A DNA stretch of 64,000 nt from Promethearchaeota archaeon. Its GTDB lineage: Archaea; Asgardarchaeota; Lokiarchaeia; Sigyniarchaeales; SOKP01. Position numbers and translations under genes: made by a program. Of this stretch, positions 34,713 to 43,819 are shown piece after piece. How positions within the stretch are numbered: the first letter of the stretch is position 1; each line of letters starts with the position of its first letter. Where the stretch lies: assembly GCA_019058365.1 (NCBI GenBank), contig JAHPZE010000024.1, positions 1-64,000 of the forward strand. The letters run 5' to 3'. Below the pieces are notes generated by a model. The model was given only the letters and a program-made list of their open reading frames with translations. It did not search any database and was not told where the DNA came from.

Positions 34713-36443
34713 TTAAAACACACTATCTAAGTCTGAATCTGGTACATCGAATACAGTATTATGTGGTGGGAGTTTTTCTTCCATAATGAACTCTGGAAGT
34801 CTGTCATCTATCGCTGTAAATCCTGCTTTTTTATTAAATTCAAGTTCTGTATCAATAATTGACTTTCCAATTGGTCCAACATCATCAACAGTTAAATTGG
34901 CTCCTAATACACCGTTCAAAGACTCAACAACACCTTGTAAGCCTTCAGGAATATCGAGTATCGCAAATGCAATGAAAAGACAGTATCCTGAGGCATCAAC
35001 AGCTGCAGTAGCTAATTGTAAATTACGTGAAACTTCAGCTTTCTTTGGATCCAATGGGTCTAACGTTCCTCCAACTCCTAGAATTTCTGGAGCAATTGCG
35101 TAACCTGCTGTGTGGTCGGCGCCCATAGGAGTCGTTGCATAGGTTACTCCAATACCCTTTATCGCGCGTGGATCATAAGCTGGAAATGATTGACCTTTTA
35201 CAGTGGGTATTCTTGTTACTCCTAGAACCTTACCTGTAATTTCCGTACCTTGAGCTAATATTCTTCCTGTAGGTGTTTTATTACGAATCTCTTCAAAGAG
35301 TTTTAAAGCTCCTTTAGCATCTCCAAAATTGACTAATCCACCTTCCATTGCCACTCCTAATGTACCTCCTGCTTCAATTGTATCACACCCTAAATCATTA
35401 CAAGCTCGATTTAGTTCACCAATATCATCTAAATTGTAGATACCACTATTAGGTCCAAGAGCCCAAACACTTTCATATTCAAGAACACCGACTGGGTCTT
35501 TTCCATTTGGTTTTACCCATACTTCTGAACATTGTATAATACAACCTGGGTTACAGAAATGAGGGCGTGTTCCTCCTCTTTTCTTTATTTCCTCAGCTTT
35601 AGCTTCACCAGAGACTTTCTCAGCTCGCTCATCTTGTCCACTAGAGAAGTTTCGTTGAGGTAGACCTCCTGCTTCATTAATAATATTCACTAATACTGCC
35701 GTACCATATGAATTGAGTGCTCCTCCTGGTTTAGTAACATCATGAGATGTCAGTGCATCTCTTAATTTTGCGATACCCGCCTTGAATACTTCTTGGTTCG
35801 CAATCTCTACTCCTGGGGCACCTGTTTCATCAACAACTATAAATTTTAAACCTTTAGATGCCATAACAGCCCCCAAACCACCTCTTCCGGCGTATCTACT
35901 AGGTAATCCTCCGGGATCACTAAAACAGACTCCTGACATAGCCCCTAATAATTCAGCGGCTATTCCTACGCCACATATTCCCACTTTACCACCAAATTCT
36001 TTGAAAAGATCTTTATAAACGCCATATAGTCCTTTTCCAACCCATTTGTTTGCTTTGATAAATTCTCCACCATCCATAGTAACTTTTAGGAGGTAATAAT
36101 CATTACCGTTATGTTTCCCTTCTACTATTATGGCTCCTATACGCATCCTTGCTAACATCTGAGCAAATGGTGTCCCTGCATTAGCTTCCTTTATACCTCC
36201 TGTTAAAGGAGACTTCCCTCCTACTGAAATTCTTCCACTTGAGGGTGCAGCAGTACCAGTAACTATGCCTGGAGCAAGTACTAGCTTATTATGAATTCCT
36301 AATGGATTACAAGTTGGTGGGACTTCTTTAGCAACTATGGTTGAAGTCATACCACGACCACCTAAAGCAGCATAATCTCCGGGTAGATCTTCAAATTTAG
36401 CTTCTAGATTATTCATATTAACTCTTAATATTCTTTTTGGCAA
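34713..36443 (-). CDS. aor: Aldehyde:ferredoxin oxidoreductase (AOR family, tungstopterin)
   Basis: The protein of about 576 residues is a full-length AOR-family enzyme oxidising an aldehyde or related compound to the acid with ferredoxin, using a bis-pterin tungsten centre and one [4Fe-4S] cluster. N-terminal ILRVNMNNLEAKFEDLPGDY, APSSGRISVGGKSPLTGG and GRGGLGAVMASKGLK are diagnostic. The cluster Cys are in HFCNPGCIIQC (CX3CX3C), with a fourth probably in ASGYCLF. The start is placed at TTG 36443 because GAGGTG lies six bases before it; the ATG at 36470 lacks a Shine-Dalgarno and adds nine non-conserved residues. Two MoaD-like genes follow in an operon. Confidence 0.94.
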   Translation of the reverse strand: MPKRILRVNMNNLEAKFEDLPGDYAALGGRGMTSTIVAKEVPPTCNPLGIHNKLVLAPGIVTGTAAPSSGRISVGGKSPLTGGIKEANAGTPFAQMLARMRIGAIIVEGKHNGNDYYLLKVTMDGGEFIKANKWVGKGLYGVYKDLFKEFGGKVGICGVGIAAELLGAMSGVCFSDPGGLPSRYAGRGGLGAVMASKGLKFIVVDETGAPGVEIANQEVFKAGIAKLRDALTSHDVTKPGGALNSYGTAVLVNIINEAGGLPQRNFSSGQDERAEKVSGEAKAEEIKKRGGTRPHFCNPGCIIQCSEVWVKPNGKDPVGVLEYESVWALGPNSGIYNLDDIGELNRACNDLGCDTIEAGGTLGVAMEGGLVNFGDAKGALKLFEEIRNKTPTGRILAQGTEITGKVLGVTRIPTVKGQSFPAYDPRAIKGIGVTYATTPMGADHTAGYAIAPEILGVGGTLDPLDPKKAEVSRNLQLATAAVDASGYCLFIAFAILDIPEGLQGVVESLNGVLGANLTVDDVGPIGKSIIDTELEFNKKAGFTAIDDRLPEFIMEEKLPPHNTVFDVPDSDLDSVF

Positions 36444-36449
36444 AATTTT

Positions 36450-36455
36450 CACCTC
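36450..36455 (-). promoter_or_regulatory. Shine-Dalgarno sequence deciding the AOR start
   Basis: GAGGTG on the minus strand is six bases upstream of TTG 36443. This favours the TTG over the upstream ATG at 36470 as the start of the AOR gene, in agreement with where similarity to the family begins. Confidence 0.55.
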
Positions 36456-36640
36456 TTTTTTTTTAGGCAAATAATAATAGTGTTTTAGTGCTATTTAAAC
36501 GACTCGTTATGTACTAACTGTAATAACGACAAATTTGATTTCTTTTCGTTCTTAACAATTACGTCGAATTTGTAAATTAATTAAATATAAGATAAATAGT
36601 AGATTTAATACAAATCTAAGTTTATTCCTTTTTGAGAGAT

Positions 36641-36919
36641 ATGGATGATAAAAATGATCATACTAATGAGTTTATATCTTTCAAGATAATTCAGAGTGGG
36701 GAAATTATAAAAGTTTCCTTATCTCGATCGAATTTGGGGAAAAAATTTGATGAGATATACGGTTTGTTATTAAAAAATTTAAAATTTAAACCAAAAGATA
36801 CTTATCTAAGTAATGAAAATGGAAAGATGATAGGAGATTTTGATTTAGAATTGTCTTTACAAGAAATTATAAAGAAATTTGGTAATAAATTAAAGGTATA
36901 TTATGAGAAAATATTTTAG
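36641..36919 (+). CDS. Small protein with probable ubiquitin-like beta-grasp fold
   Basis: This protein of 92 residues (95 if started at TTG 36632) reads like ubiquitin by pattern: strand EFISFKIIQ, turn SGE, strand IIKVSLSRS, helix KKFDEIYGLLLKNL, then KPKDTYLSNENGKMIGDFDL, ELSLQEIIKKF and a final strand KLKVYYEKIF. The last part mirrors ubiquitin's short strand, DYNIQ helix and LHLVLR strand. There is no C-terminal Gly-Gly, so conjugation is not expected unless it is processed. The overall similarity is structural inference, as the sequence identity is low. It stands alone, divergent from the AOR operon. Confidence 0.6.
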   Translation: MDDKNDHTNEFISFKIIQSGEIIKVSLSRSNLGKKFDEIYGLLLKNLKFKPKDTYLSNENGKMIGDFDLELSLQEIIKKFGNKLKVYYEKIF

Positions 36920-36940
36920 ATGATCTTATTCAATAATCTG

Positions 36941-38887
36941 CTATTTTAAAACAGGAATTAGAAGATGACTTGGAAATTCTCGTGTATGATAGATTTTCTG
37001 TTCAGCTATGATATAATCTCCTGGTTGACCTTCTCCTCCTAAATTTGAATTTATATCAAATCGCGGAAAATTACTTGAGGTTATTTCTATTCGTATTTGA
37101 TGTCCTTTCCTAAAATAATTAGATGTATTTCCCAATTCTATCTCATACTCATAGACTTTCCTTGGCTCAATAAGGGAAGGAATATCTTCATTATTTCTAA
37201 ATCTTGCCCTGATTCCAGCATCTAAAATATTTATCGCTTTTCCTCGAGGATAAACGTCTACTAATTTGATCATGAAATCAGTATCTTTCACCGATGAGGA
37301 AGCAAAAAGTATCATTCTTACAGCGCCAGTTATTTCTAAACCTTCTTTTAAAGGTTTAGTTGAGTAGATTAAGACATCTTTTCGTTTTTCGGCATCTTTT
37401 TGATTTTGAGCTCCTTTTAAAATACCTAAGTTCCTTCCTCCTTTTGTGATAACAGGATCCATAGGATTAAAAGTATATGTATCCTCTGATTCATTAATTG
37501 GTTCTTTGAAATCTAATACACCATCTCCTTTTAGACTATTGGCTCCTCTTACAGAATGAATATACAATTTTTGATAATCAATATTTTCAGGGGGCCACAT
37601 CTCTGTGTATCTCCAAATATTTTTCCCTATAACCCAATACTTTATAGAAGGTTTATTTATATCAGGAAAAGCATTCATATCTCCCATCAACCAATGACGG
37701 TTCCAAGCAAGATTTAAAAATTCTTTATAAAATCTTAACATTCCAGCATTACTAATGCGGCTTTCAGGATGACCACTCGCACCATGTGCCCACGACCCTA
37801 TAAGCAGTTTCGAATATTTTCTAGCATCACCAGTAGCGTTATTTTTAATTTCGATAAAGTCCTCTAATTCTTTTTCAAAAAACATATCTTGCCATCCAGC
37901 TAGCATAAAAGCAGGTTGTGAGAACTTTTTACTATCCATTTCTAAAAATCCAGACATTTTGTATGTGTCCTTATCTAAACCTCGTGTAATTAAGAAATCA
38001 TTTAAAAATTTAAAATAAATCTTGAGATTACGTTTTGAATGTTCAAAGTTGTTAACATTATAATATGATACTAAAAGATCTTGAACTTCTTGAACAGATT
38101 TCCCTTTTAGATGAGATAAACTAATCCCGCTTTTCTTTTTAATGGGATCGTTATATAATGCGTATTGAGGATTTAAATATCTCTCATACATTAAATTTGT
38201 TAAAGTATCTACCTCAGGAGCCTCTCTGTGTGACGAAATATTAACCATTATTCTATAAATAGAAGTTGTAAGAGCATGGATTTCAAGACCTCCATTGTTT
38301 TTCCATAAATTTAAGGTTGATGTAATGCCTGGCGTAATACAAGTTAAATAATTATTATCCCACGATAATGCAAGTTGAGTTATACCAAAATAACTTGCTC
38401 CTGCCATACCTATTTTCCCATTGTACCAATATTGTTTAGAAATCCATTTTAAAGTATCTATTCCGTCATCTCTTTCTGTGAATAAATAATAATTGAATCC
38501 ATTTGAGTGTCCTGTTCCTCGTATATCTTGAATTATCGTTACGAATCCAAAAGCGGCATATGCATAACCTAAAATACTCATACTATCCTTCCAATATGGT
38601 AATCGTACTAATATTGTGGGACATTTGTCTTTTTTCTTATATACCTTTTTTGGAACATAGACATCTGTTGCTAATCTTATTCCATCTTTCAATTTTACAA
38701 TACATTCAGGATACCTTTTAACACCGTTCTTAGCGTACCCTAAACCTAAAATTATCCCTAAAATCTTCACTAATGGAATAGAACCATGTCTCATTATAAT
38801 TTTGTTTAATGAACGTAAGAGCTTTGGAAGTCGTGGCTTCACTATTACTTTTAAATAAGATAGGTTAGTAACATAATTTTTTTTCAT
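36941..38887 (-). CDS. CocE/NonD-family (X-Pro dipeptidyl-peptidase S15-like) hydrolase
   Basis: The 648-residue protein is an alpha/beta hydrolase of the S15/CocE type. IIQDIRGTGHSNG is followed by the nucleophile elbow MAGASYFGITQLALSW (the Ser of GASYFG). The Asp is in LAGWQDMFFE and the His in IGSWAHGASGH. The C-terminal 220 residues match the jelly-roll X-Pro peptidase C-terminal domain (GHQIRIEITSSNFPRFDIN). A hydrophobic segment near residues 30-50 (HGSIPLVKILGIILGLGYAKNG) could anchor it to the membrane. It hydrolyses esters or amides; the substrate is unknown. Confidence 0.88.
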   Translation of the reverse strand: MKKNYVTNLSYLKVIVKPRLPKLLRSLNKIIMRHGSIPLVKILGIILGLGYAKNGVKRYPECIVKLKDGIRLATDVYVPKKVYKKKDKCPTILVRLPYWKDSMSILGYAYAAFGFVTIIQDIRGTGHSNGFNYYLFTERDDGIDTLKWISKQYWYNGKIGMAGASYFGITQLALSWDNNYLTCITPGITSTLNLWKNNGGLEIHALTTSIYRIMVNISSHREAPEVDTLTNLMYERYLNPQYALYNDPIKKKSGISLSHLKGKSVQEVQDLLVSYYNVNNFEHSKRNLKIYFKFLNDFLITRGLDKDTYKMSGFLEMDSKKFSQPAFMLAGWQDMFFEKELEDFIEIKNNATGDARKYSKLLIGSWAHGASGHPESRISNAGMLRFYKEFLNLAWNRHWLMGDMNAFPDINKPSIKYWVIGKNIWRYTEMWPPENIDYQKLYIHSVRGANSLKGDGVLDFKEPINESEDTYTFNPMDPVITKGGRNLGILKGAQNQKDAEKRKDVLIYSTKPLKEGLEITGAVRMILFASSSVKDTDFMIKLVDVYPRGKAINILDAGIRARFRNNEDIPSLIEPRKVYEYEIELGNTSNYFRKGHQIRIEITSSNFPRFDINSNLGGEGQPGDYIIAEQKIYHTREFPSHLLIPVLK

Positions 38888-38934
38888 TAATCTGAAAAAA
38901 TAACTATCATTTAAAAAGTTTCAAAAATGAAAAA

Positions 38935-39012
38935 TGGCAGGCCCGGGGGGATTTGAACCCCCGATCGTCAGCTTAGGAGGCTGCCGCGATATCCATGCTT
39001 CGCCACGAGCCT
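38935..39012 (-). tRNA. tRNA-Arg (anticodon CCT)
   Basis: The minus strand folds into a complete cloverleaf of 78 nt including encoded CCA: acceptor AGGCTCG with CGGGCCT, D-stem GCGA with TCGC, anticodon arm GCAGC-CTCCTAA-GCTGA, a five-base variable loop CGATC, and T-arm GGGGG-TTCAAAT-CCCCC. The anticodon CCT reads AGG codons for arginine. The first pair of the anticodon stem (G with A) is mismatched. No intron is seen. Confidence 0.95.
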
Positions 39013-39074
39013 TTAGCTAAAATCTTGAGATATATTCATATAAAAGTATGGTAAAATAAAAATTTAGATATTAC

Positions 39075-39197
39075 TCAAATATTCAATTTGCTTCTGTTGT
39101 ATACTACACTGCAAATAGGACGGAAGTATTGACCCTCGATTATTATTGCTTTTTCAATTGGTATTTCTGCTTGGCAATTCATAATACAGCAAGACAC
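39075..39197 (-). CDS. Possible 40-residue cysteine-containing small protein
   Basis: A GTG-started frame encodes 40 residues: SCCIMNC near the start and then EGQYFRPICSVVYN. The Cys layout resembles a zinc knuckle that has lost one ligand, because a second CxxC would be expected where RPIC stands. It is preceded by GAAGAAAC, a weak purine-rich site. The composition is less AT-biased than the flanks. It may be a small gene or a remnant of a zinc-ribbon gene. It lies downstream of the Lsm gene's divergent promoter and upstream, on the same strand, of tRNA-Arg. Confidence 0.35.
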   Translation of the reverse strand: MSCCIMNCQAEIPIEKAIIIEGQYFRPICSVVYNRSKLNI

Positions 39198-39365
39198 TTA
39201 TTGTTTCTTCTCTTTTTTTCATTAGACAATTTTATTATTGATTTTTATATGAATATTTAAGTATGAACCTATAAAAATAATCAAAAGGTTTTAATTTTAA
39301 TTTATTCATAAAGTAATTATAAATATTTTTTTATGAATAATTGCTTTTTCAGAGTTTAATTAATA

Positions 39366-39638
39366 ATGTCACGTGAAACTTATTCGAGATCAAATCGTCC
39401 AATTGATTATTTGAAGTCATCTATTAATGAAATAATCCTCATTAAAGTTAAACGTAACCGTTTATTCCGAGGACGTCTTGGTGGATTCGATGAACACTTA
39501 AATCTCTATCTTGAAGAGACCAGTCAGATTTTCGAATATCAAGATGATGAGGGTAACATTCGAGAAGAACATGAAAACCTCGGTTCAATTGTAGTTCGAG
39601 GAGATAATGTGATATTCGTGAATCTTGCGCAGGTATAA
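39366..39638 (+). CDS. Archaeal Sm-like protein (Lsm/SmAP)
   Basis: The 90-residue protein has both Sm motifs: Sm1 around FRGRLGGFDEHLNLYLEE and Sm2 LGSIVVRGDNVIFVNL. The Asp/Asn and Arg-Gly-Asp residues that line the RNA-binding ring are kept. It should form a heptameric ring that binds U-rich RNA. In many archaea this gene precedes rpl37e, but no such gene is found here. A T-rich TATA-like stretch lies about 30 bp before the ATG. Confidence 0.94.
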   Translation: MSRETYSRSNRPIDYLKSSINEIILIKVKRNRLFRGRLGGFDEHLNLYLEETSQIFEYQDDEGNIREEHENLGSIVVRGDNVIFVNLAQV

Positions 39639-39849
39639 GAGACTTATATTTTAGTTTTTTAATTTAAGATGATATTAGCAGATAAAAGAAGCATCTATAA
39701 AAATTTTAGAAATATTTGTATGCTATTAACCATTGTTAAATAATAGAGACTTAATCATATTTTTAACGCGAAATTGTTTAGTATATATTAGTATAAAAGT
39801 TTGAAATAAATTCATTTATTAGCCTTGATAATGAAGTAGTTGTTGAAAA

Positions 39850-41901
39850 TTGACTGTGCCAGAACTAGAAGAAATAGGAAAATCAAATTTAATAAGTCCA
39901 AATTTGGGACATCCATCAATTTTAAAAATTGATAATAAATTAAAAAATAAAAACTTTCAAGCTCATTTACTGTTTATTGCTGAAAATTATGATTTAGAGA
40001 TTTTTACTAAATCCATTCAAAGTCAGATATCTTTAATTCCGTTATATGATTATAAATGGTCTTATAAATTAATTTTCGTGAAAAAACCAAAAGGATTGTT
40101 CTCAAAATGGAGAGAGAAAAGAGCTAGGAAAAAAAACAAAAAATTTATTGAAGATATTTTAAAAACTGGAAAAAAGTTAGATCTAAATTTAGAACGACTG
40201 AAAGAATTAAAATCGCGATTACATAGAGGGGATCCTATTTTTCCCAAAGTAATAAATGTTGAAGATTCTCCCATAATCCCAATTCAAAATATCTCTACGA
40301 CAGATGATTTGAATCCACAAGAAATTTTAATAAAAAATCAAGTATTTGGCGAATTAAATAAATTTTATAAGGTGACTGTCGAATTTACTTTAAATAAAGA
40401 AATCCTGAAAATTTTAAAGGAACGAAATTTTGTTATGTTTGATATACATAATGCTAATCACCAAATAAATTATCATTCCCTTGTGGTTTCCAAGCAAAAA
40501 TGGGAAGATTTTACCTTTGTTCATGCTACAGATCTACACTTAGCAGAAAGAAATGACAAAATTTATGGAATTGTTAAAAAATGGACAGAATCTTCAATTA
40601 AAGAGAATGTAGAAGATTTTTTTGAAACTATAAAAAAAAAGTTGAAAATTAAAAAGAGAGTAAAGGATGAAGAAAATATACTCTCAGAATTGAAAATTCC
40701 CTTAAGAAAGCGTATAATTAATCCAAATAATCAATTTAGAAGATTTATAAAACTGATGAATAAGAAAGTGCTTAAGAATGAATTAGATTTCATTGTATTA
40801 ACGGGAGATATTGTTGATTATACAGTTTTAAGTAGTTTATCTAAGAAAATTCGTAAATTGAATGAATTTAAATACGAAGATAGTAATTGGTTAACTTTCA
40901 AAAATATACTCTTGAATATACCACCTAAAGAGAAATTTAAAGGAGTAATTAGAGGTGAAGAATTAAATTGTCCAATTTTTACGACCTTAGGAAATCATGA
41001 TTATCGACCTTTTCATTATGATCTCACATGGGCAGAGATGTACAAGAAGATTGGGCTAAACGCATCTGAAGCAATTGCATTGAATGAATTATTTTCTGCA
41101 TCCCCTATTACAGCTTTAACAAAAACCTCCCTAGCTTTAAAAGGGTATTTAGCAGAAATTAATTCTTCTTTTGACTTTTCTATCATGCTTGGAAATAACT
41201 TGTTTATTATATTGAATACAGGGTCTGATTCTTTTAAAAATCTAAGAGATTTAATAACTGGTCATCCTTCTGTTACTGGAATTTCATTCAAACAAATAAA
41301 ATATTTAGAAAATCTGATAAACAACGTAATTAAAAATGATACAAACACTTTTCTATTTTTACACGGGCCACCATTAAACACTGGAGGTAAAAAGTATAGT
41401 ATTAATATATTTGAAAAAAAAGGAAGTCGATTTATTACACAAAAGATGATTGAGTTTAAAGAATCGTTAATTACAAAATTGGGAAAACCAATTTCAGCAG
41501 CACGTATTGATGGAGTATTTAATATGAAATATGGAACAATTTCATCAAATTGGGAAAAAATAGTTAAATTTTGTAAAGATTATTGTATTTTAACTCTTGC
41601 TGGTCATACTCATGATTCATTGGAATTTAGATTAGAAAACCCCGAGAAAAAAACTAGTGTGTATGATGCGCCTCCATTTAGGTTACATAAAATTGAAAAT
41701 CCCGCAGCAATATATTATGATGAATATTCTGAAATATATACCGATGCGAAAAGTATAAGGGAGAATGGACCTTTTGTAGTGCAAACCCCCGCTTTAGGAT
41801 TAGGTAGCTATCGAAATCCTGATACAGCTGGGGGGTATAGAGAAATAATTGTTAAGGATAGCAAATTAAGTTCTTTTAAAATAAAATATATCACTCGTTA
41901 A
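39850..41901 (+). CDS. Calcineurin-like metallophosphoesterase with N-terminal extension
   Basis: The 683-residue protein starts at TTG 39850 or GTG 39856. The phosphoesterase core runs from about residue 220 to the end and shows the five motifs: HATDLHL, LTGDIVDY, TLGNHDYRP, LFLHGPPL and LAGHTHDS, which bind two metal ions. The N-terminal 210 residues are a separate alpha/beta region of unknown role. Two insertions in the core (residues about 245-300, very basic and helical, and about 330-375) make it much larger than the minimal 250-residue fold. There is no signal peptide. It could cleave phosphodi- or monoesters, including nucleic acid or lipid; specificity cannot be read. Confidence 0.88.
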   Translation: MTVPELEEIGKSNLISPNLGHPSILKIDNKLKNKNFQAHLLFIAENYDLEIFTKSIQSQISLIPLYDYKWSYKLIFVKKPKGLFSKWREKRARKKNKKFIEDILKTGKKLDLNLERLKELKSRLHRGDPIFPKVINVEDSPIIPIQNISTTDDLNPQEILIKNQVFGELNKFYKVTVEFTLNKEILKILKERNFVMFDIHNANHQINYHSLVVSKQKWEDFTFVHATDLHLAERNDKIYGIVKKWTESSIKENVEDFFETIKKKLKIKKRVKDEENILSELKIPLRKRIINPNNQFRRFIKLMNKKVLKNELDFIVLTGDIVDYTVLSSLSKKIRKLNEFKYEDSNWLTFKNILLNIPPKEKFKGVIRGEELNCPIFTTLGNHDYRPFHYDLTWAEMYKKIGLNASEAIALNELFSASPITALTKTSLALKGYLAEINSSFDFSIMLGNNLFIILNTGSDSFKNLRDLITGHPSVTGISFKQIKYLENLINNVIKNDTNTFLFLHGPPLNTGGKKYSINIFEKKGSRFITQKMIEFKESLITKLGKPISAARIDGVFNMKYGTISSNWEKIVKFCKDYCILTLAGHTHDSLEFRLENPEKKTSVYDAPPFRLHKIENPAAIYYDEYSEIYTDAKSIRENGPFVVQTPALGLGSYRNPDTAGGYREIIVKDSKLSSFKIKYITR

Positions 41902-42044
41902 ATTGAAGATTTAAAATCTTAGGTTTCCTTCTATAATACATTTTATACAAATAAATTATTAAATTGGAAAGGATTATTTATTAGAAATTCCCTCGCTTAA
42001 TTAATAAATCCTCTATATAATACAAAAAATATCCGAATAACGAA

Positions 42045-43475
42045 GTGTTCTTAGTGTATATTAAAAACATTTCTCATTTACTTTCAGATAATCTAGATAG
42101 GAATCTGTTAAATTTAAGAGAAATTGGACTTCAAGCACTTGAAAGATCAATTTATGCTGTAAAACCAAAAATTCTGATGGAAAGATCAATTAAAATCCAA
42201 AATAGCAAATTATTCATTCAAAACGATGAATATGATTTATCAAAATTTAAAAAAATATACATTATAGGTGGTGGAAAAGCAACTGCTGAAATGGCAGTGT
42301 CGCTTGAAAGATTAATGATAAGTTTGAAAGATATTGAATATAAAGGTATTATTAACATACCAAAAAATACAGAAAAAAAAGGATTGTTTGAAAAAAGTAA
42401 AATTGTCATTAATTATGCTTCTCATCCCCTTCCAGACGTGCATGGGTTAAAAGGTACTAGATCCATGATGGAAATTATAGAACATTCCACTAAAAATGAT
42501 CTCATTTTCTGCTTAATTTCTGGAGGAGGCTCTGCTTTGCTTCCATTACCAAAACATGGTATAAGTCTTAAAGATTTAAAAGAAATCAATTCTTTACTCT
42601 TAAATTCTGGGGCATCTATACATGAAATTAATACAATTCGAAAACACATATCAGACTTCAAAGGCGGAAACCTTGCTAAAAAAGTTTATAATTCAAGTAG
42701 AGCTATCTTAATTTCATTGATCATTTCAGATGTAATCGGAGATGAATTAGATTCTATTGCTTCTGGACCTACGGTACCTGATAAAACTACTTTTAAGGAG
42801 AGTCTTGAAATTGTTAAAAAATATGGACTTTTAGATGAAATTCCTAACTCAATCAAGGATTATTTAGAAAAAGGGTTATTAAATAAAAAGTTCGAGAATC
42901 CAAAGCCCAATGATTTGTGCTTTACTAATGTTCATAATTATTTAATTGGAAGTGTAGATTTTGCTGTAAAGGATATTAGATCTTTGTTAAATAGTAAAGG
43001 ATTTGAGGTCAATTATTTTTCTAATAGTTTGATGGGCGAAGCTCGAGAATTTGGAAAAACTCTTCATGATATTATTTCACATCATATAGAAGAATATAAA
43101 ATTCAAACCAAAACTGAAAAACTGTCGTTAATTGGAACTGGTGAATTGACAGTTACCATTGCTGGAAAGGGTATTGGTGGAAGAAATCAAGAGATGCTAC
43201 TAAGCTACCTAAATAATATACAAAATAGGAAATTTAATTATAATTTTTTGATTATTGGCGCTAATCTTGATGGGATTGAGGGAAACAGCGACGCATGTGG
43301 TGCTCTAGTTGATAATATAGTTGTAAAGAATATTAAAGAAGGAGTTATTGATACTAAAAGCTATTTGGATAATAATGATTCTAATAGTTTTTTTAAAAAA
43401 ATTGGAACTGAGATTATTACAGGCCCAACTGGATGTAATGTAAATGATTTAGTATTAATTCTAATCTCCAGATAA
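42045..43475 (+). CDS. Glycerate 2-kinase (MOFRL/GckA-type)
   Basis: The 476-residue protein matches archaeal glycerate 2-kinases, which make 2-phosphoglycerate from D-glycerate and ATP. Diagnostic parts are YIIGGGKATAEMAVSLE, the phosphate-binding FCLISGGGSALLPLP, LISLIISDVIGDELDSIASGPTVPD, and the C-terminal MOFRL domain with GTGELTVTIAGKGIGGRNQEM. Start GTG 42045 is chosen; the next Met would remove conserved N-terminal helix. It is a single gene 143 bp after the phosphoesterase and may share its transcript. Confidence 0.92.
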   Translation: MFLVYIKNISHLLSDNLDRNLLNLREIGLQALERSIYAVKPKILMERSIKIQNSKLFIQNDEYDLSKFKKIYIIGGGKATAEMAVSLERLMISLKDIEYKGIINIPKNTEKKGLFEKSKIVINYASHPLPDVHGLKGTRSMMEIIEHSTKNDLIFCLISGGGSALLPLPKHGISLKDLKEINSLLLNSGASIHEINTIRKHISDFKGGNLAKKVYNSSRAILISLIISDVIGDELDSIASGPTVPDKTTFKESLEIVKKYGLLDEIPNSIKDYLEKGLLNKKFENPKPNDLCFTNVHNYLIGSVDFAVKDIRSLLNSKGFEVNYFSNSLMGEAREFGKTLHDIISHHIEEYKIQTKTEKLSLIGTGELTVTIAGKGIGGRNQEMLLSYLNNIQNRKFNYNFLIIGANLDGIEGNSDACGALVDNIVVKNIKEGVIDTKSYLDNNDSNSFFKKIGTEIITGPTGCNVNDLVLILISR

Positions 43476-43506
43476 ATTTAAACAAAAAAAAGCAAAAGTA
43501 AATAAA

Positions 43507-43656
43507 ATGGTTGGAGTAATTATTTGCCCCGTTTGTGGTTTTAGCTTCAGAGATTTAAGCACAAAAAATAAAAAAGACAAGATTGTATGTCCAATGTGTG
43601 GTCATGAATTTAACGATCCTAACATAAGCTTTCCTGTAAAAGAAGATGATAAATAA
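43507..43656 (+). CDS. Small zinc-ribbon protein, 49 residues
   Basis: An ATG-started frame encodes 49 residues with two CPxCG knuckles, IICPVCGFSF and IVCPMCGHEF, spaced by 17 residues, as in rubredoxin-like or transcription-factor zinc ribbons. It ends in a short acidic tail, EDDK. It lies 31 bp after the glycerate kinase and 163 bp before the large Ig-like protein. Function unknown; such mini-ribbons often bind nucleic acids or proteins. Confidence 0.8.
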   Translation: MVGVIICPVCGFSFRDLSTKNKKDKIVCPMCGHEFNDPNISFPVKEDDK

Positions 43657-43819
43657 TTTTGGCAATATAGGATAAAATTTCATTTCTGTTACACACAACT
43701 CTCTTACTTTATATTGATAAATTTTTTATAGTTTGGCGATGAAATTAATTTATCGATTAATTTATATTAATTGGTAAATAGTTTTCTATTTGATAAAAAC
43801 AAATTCTTGGTAAAAAACA

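Noticed and set aside
39639..39849. rpl37e after the Lsm gene, as in many archaea
   Set aside because: No zinc-finger ribosomal protein frame is present in the 211 bp following the Lsm gene.
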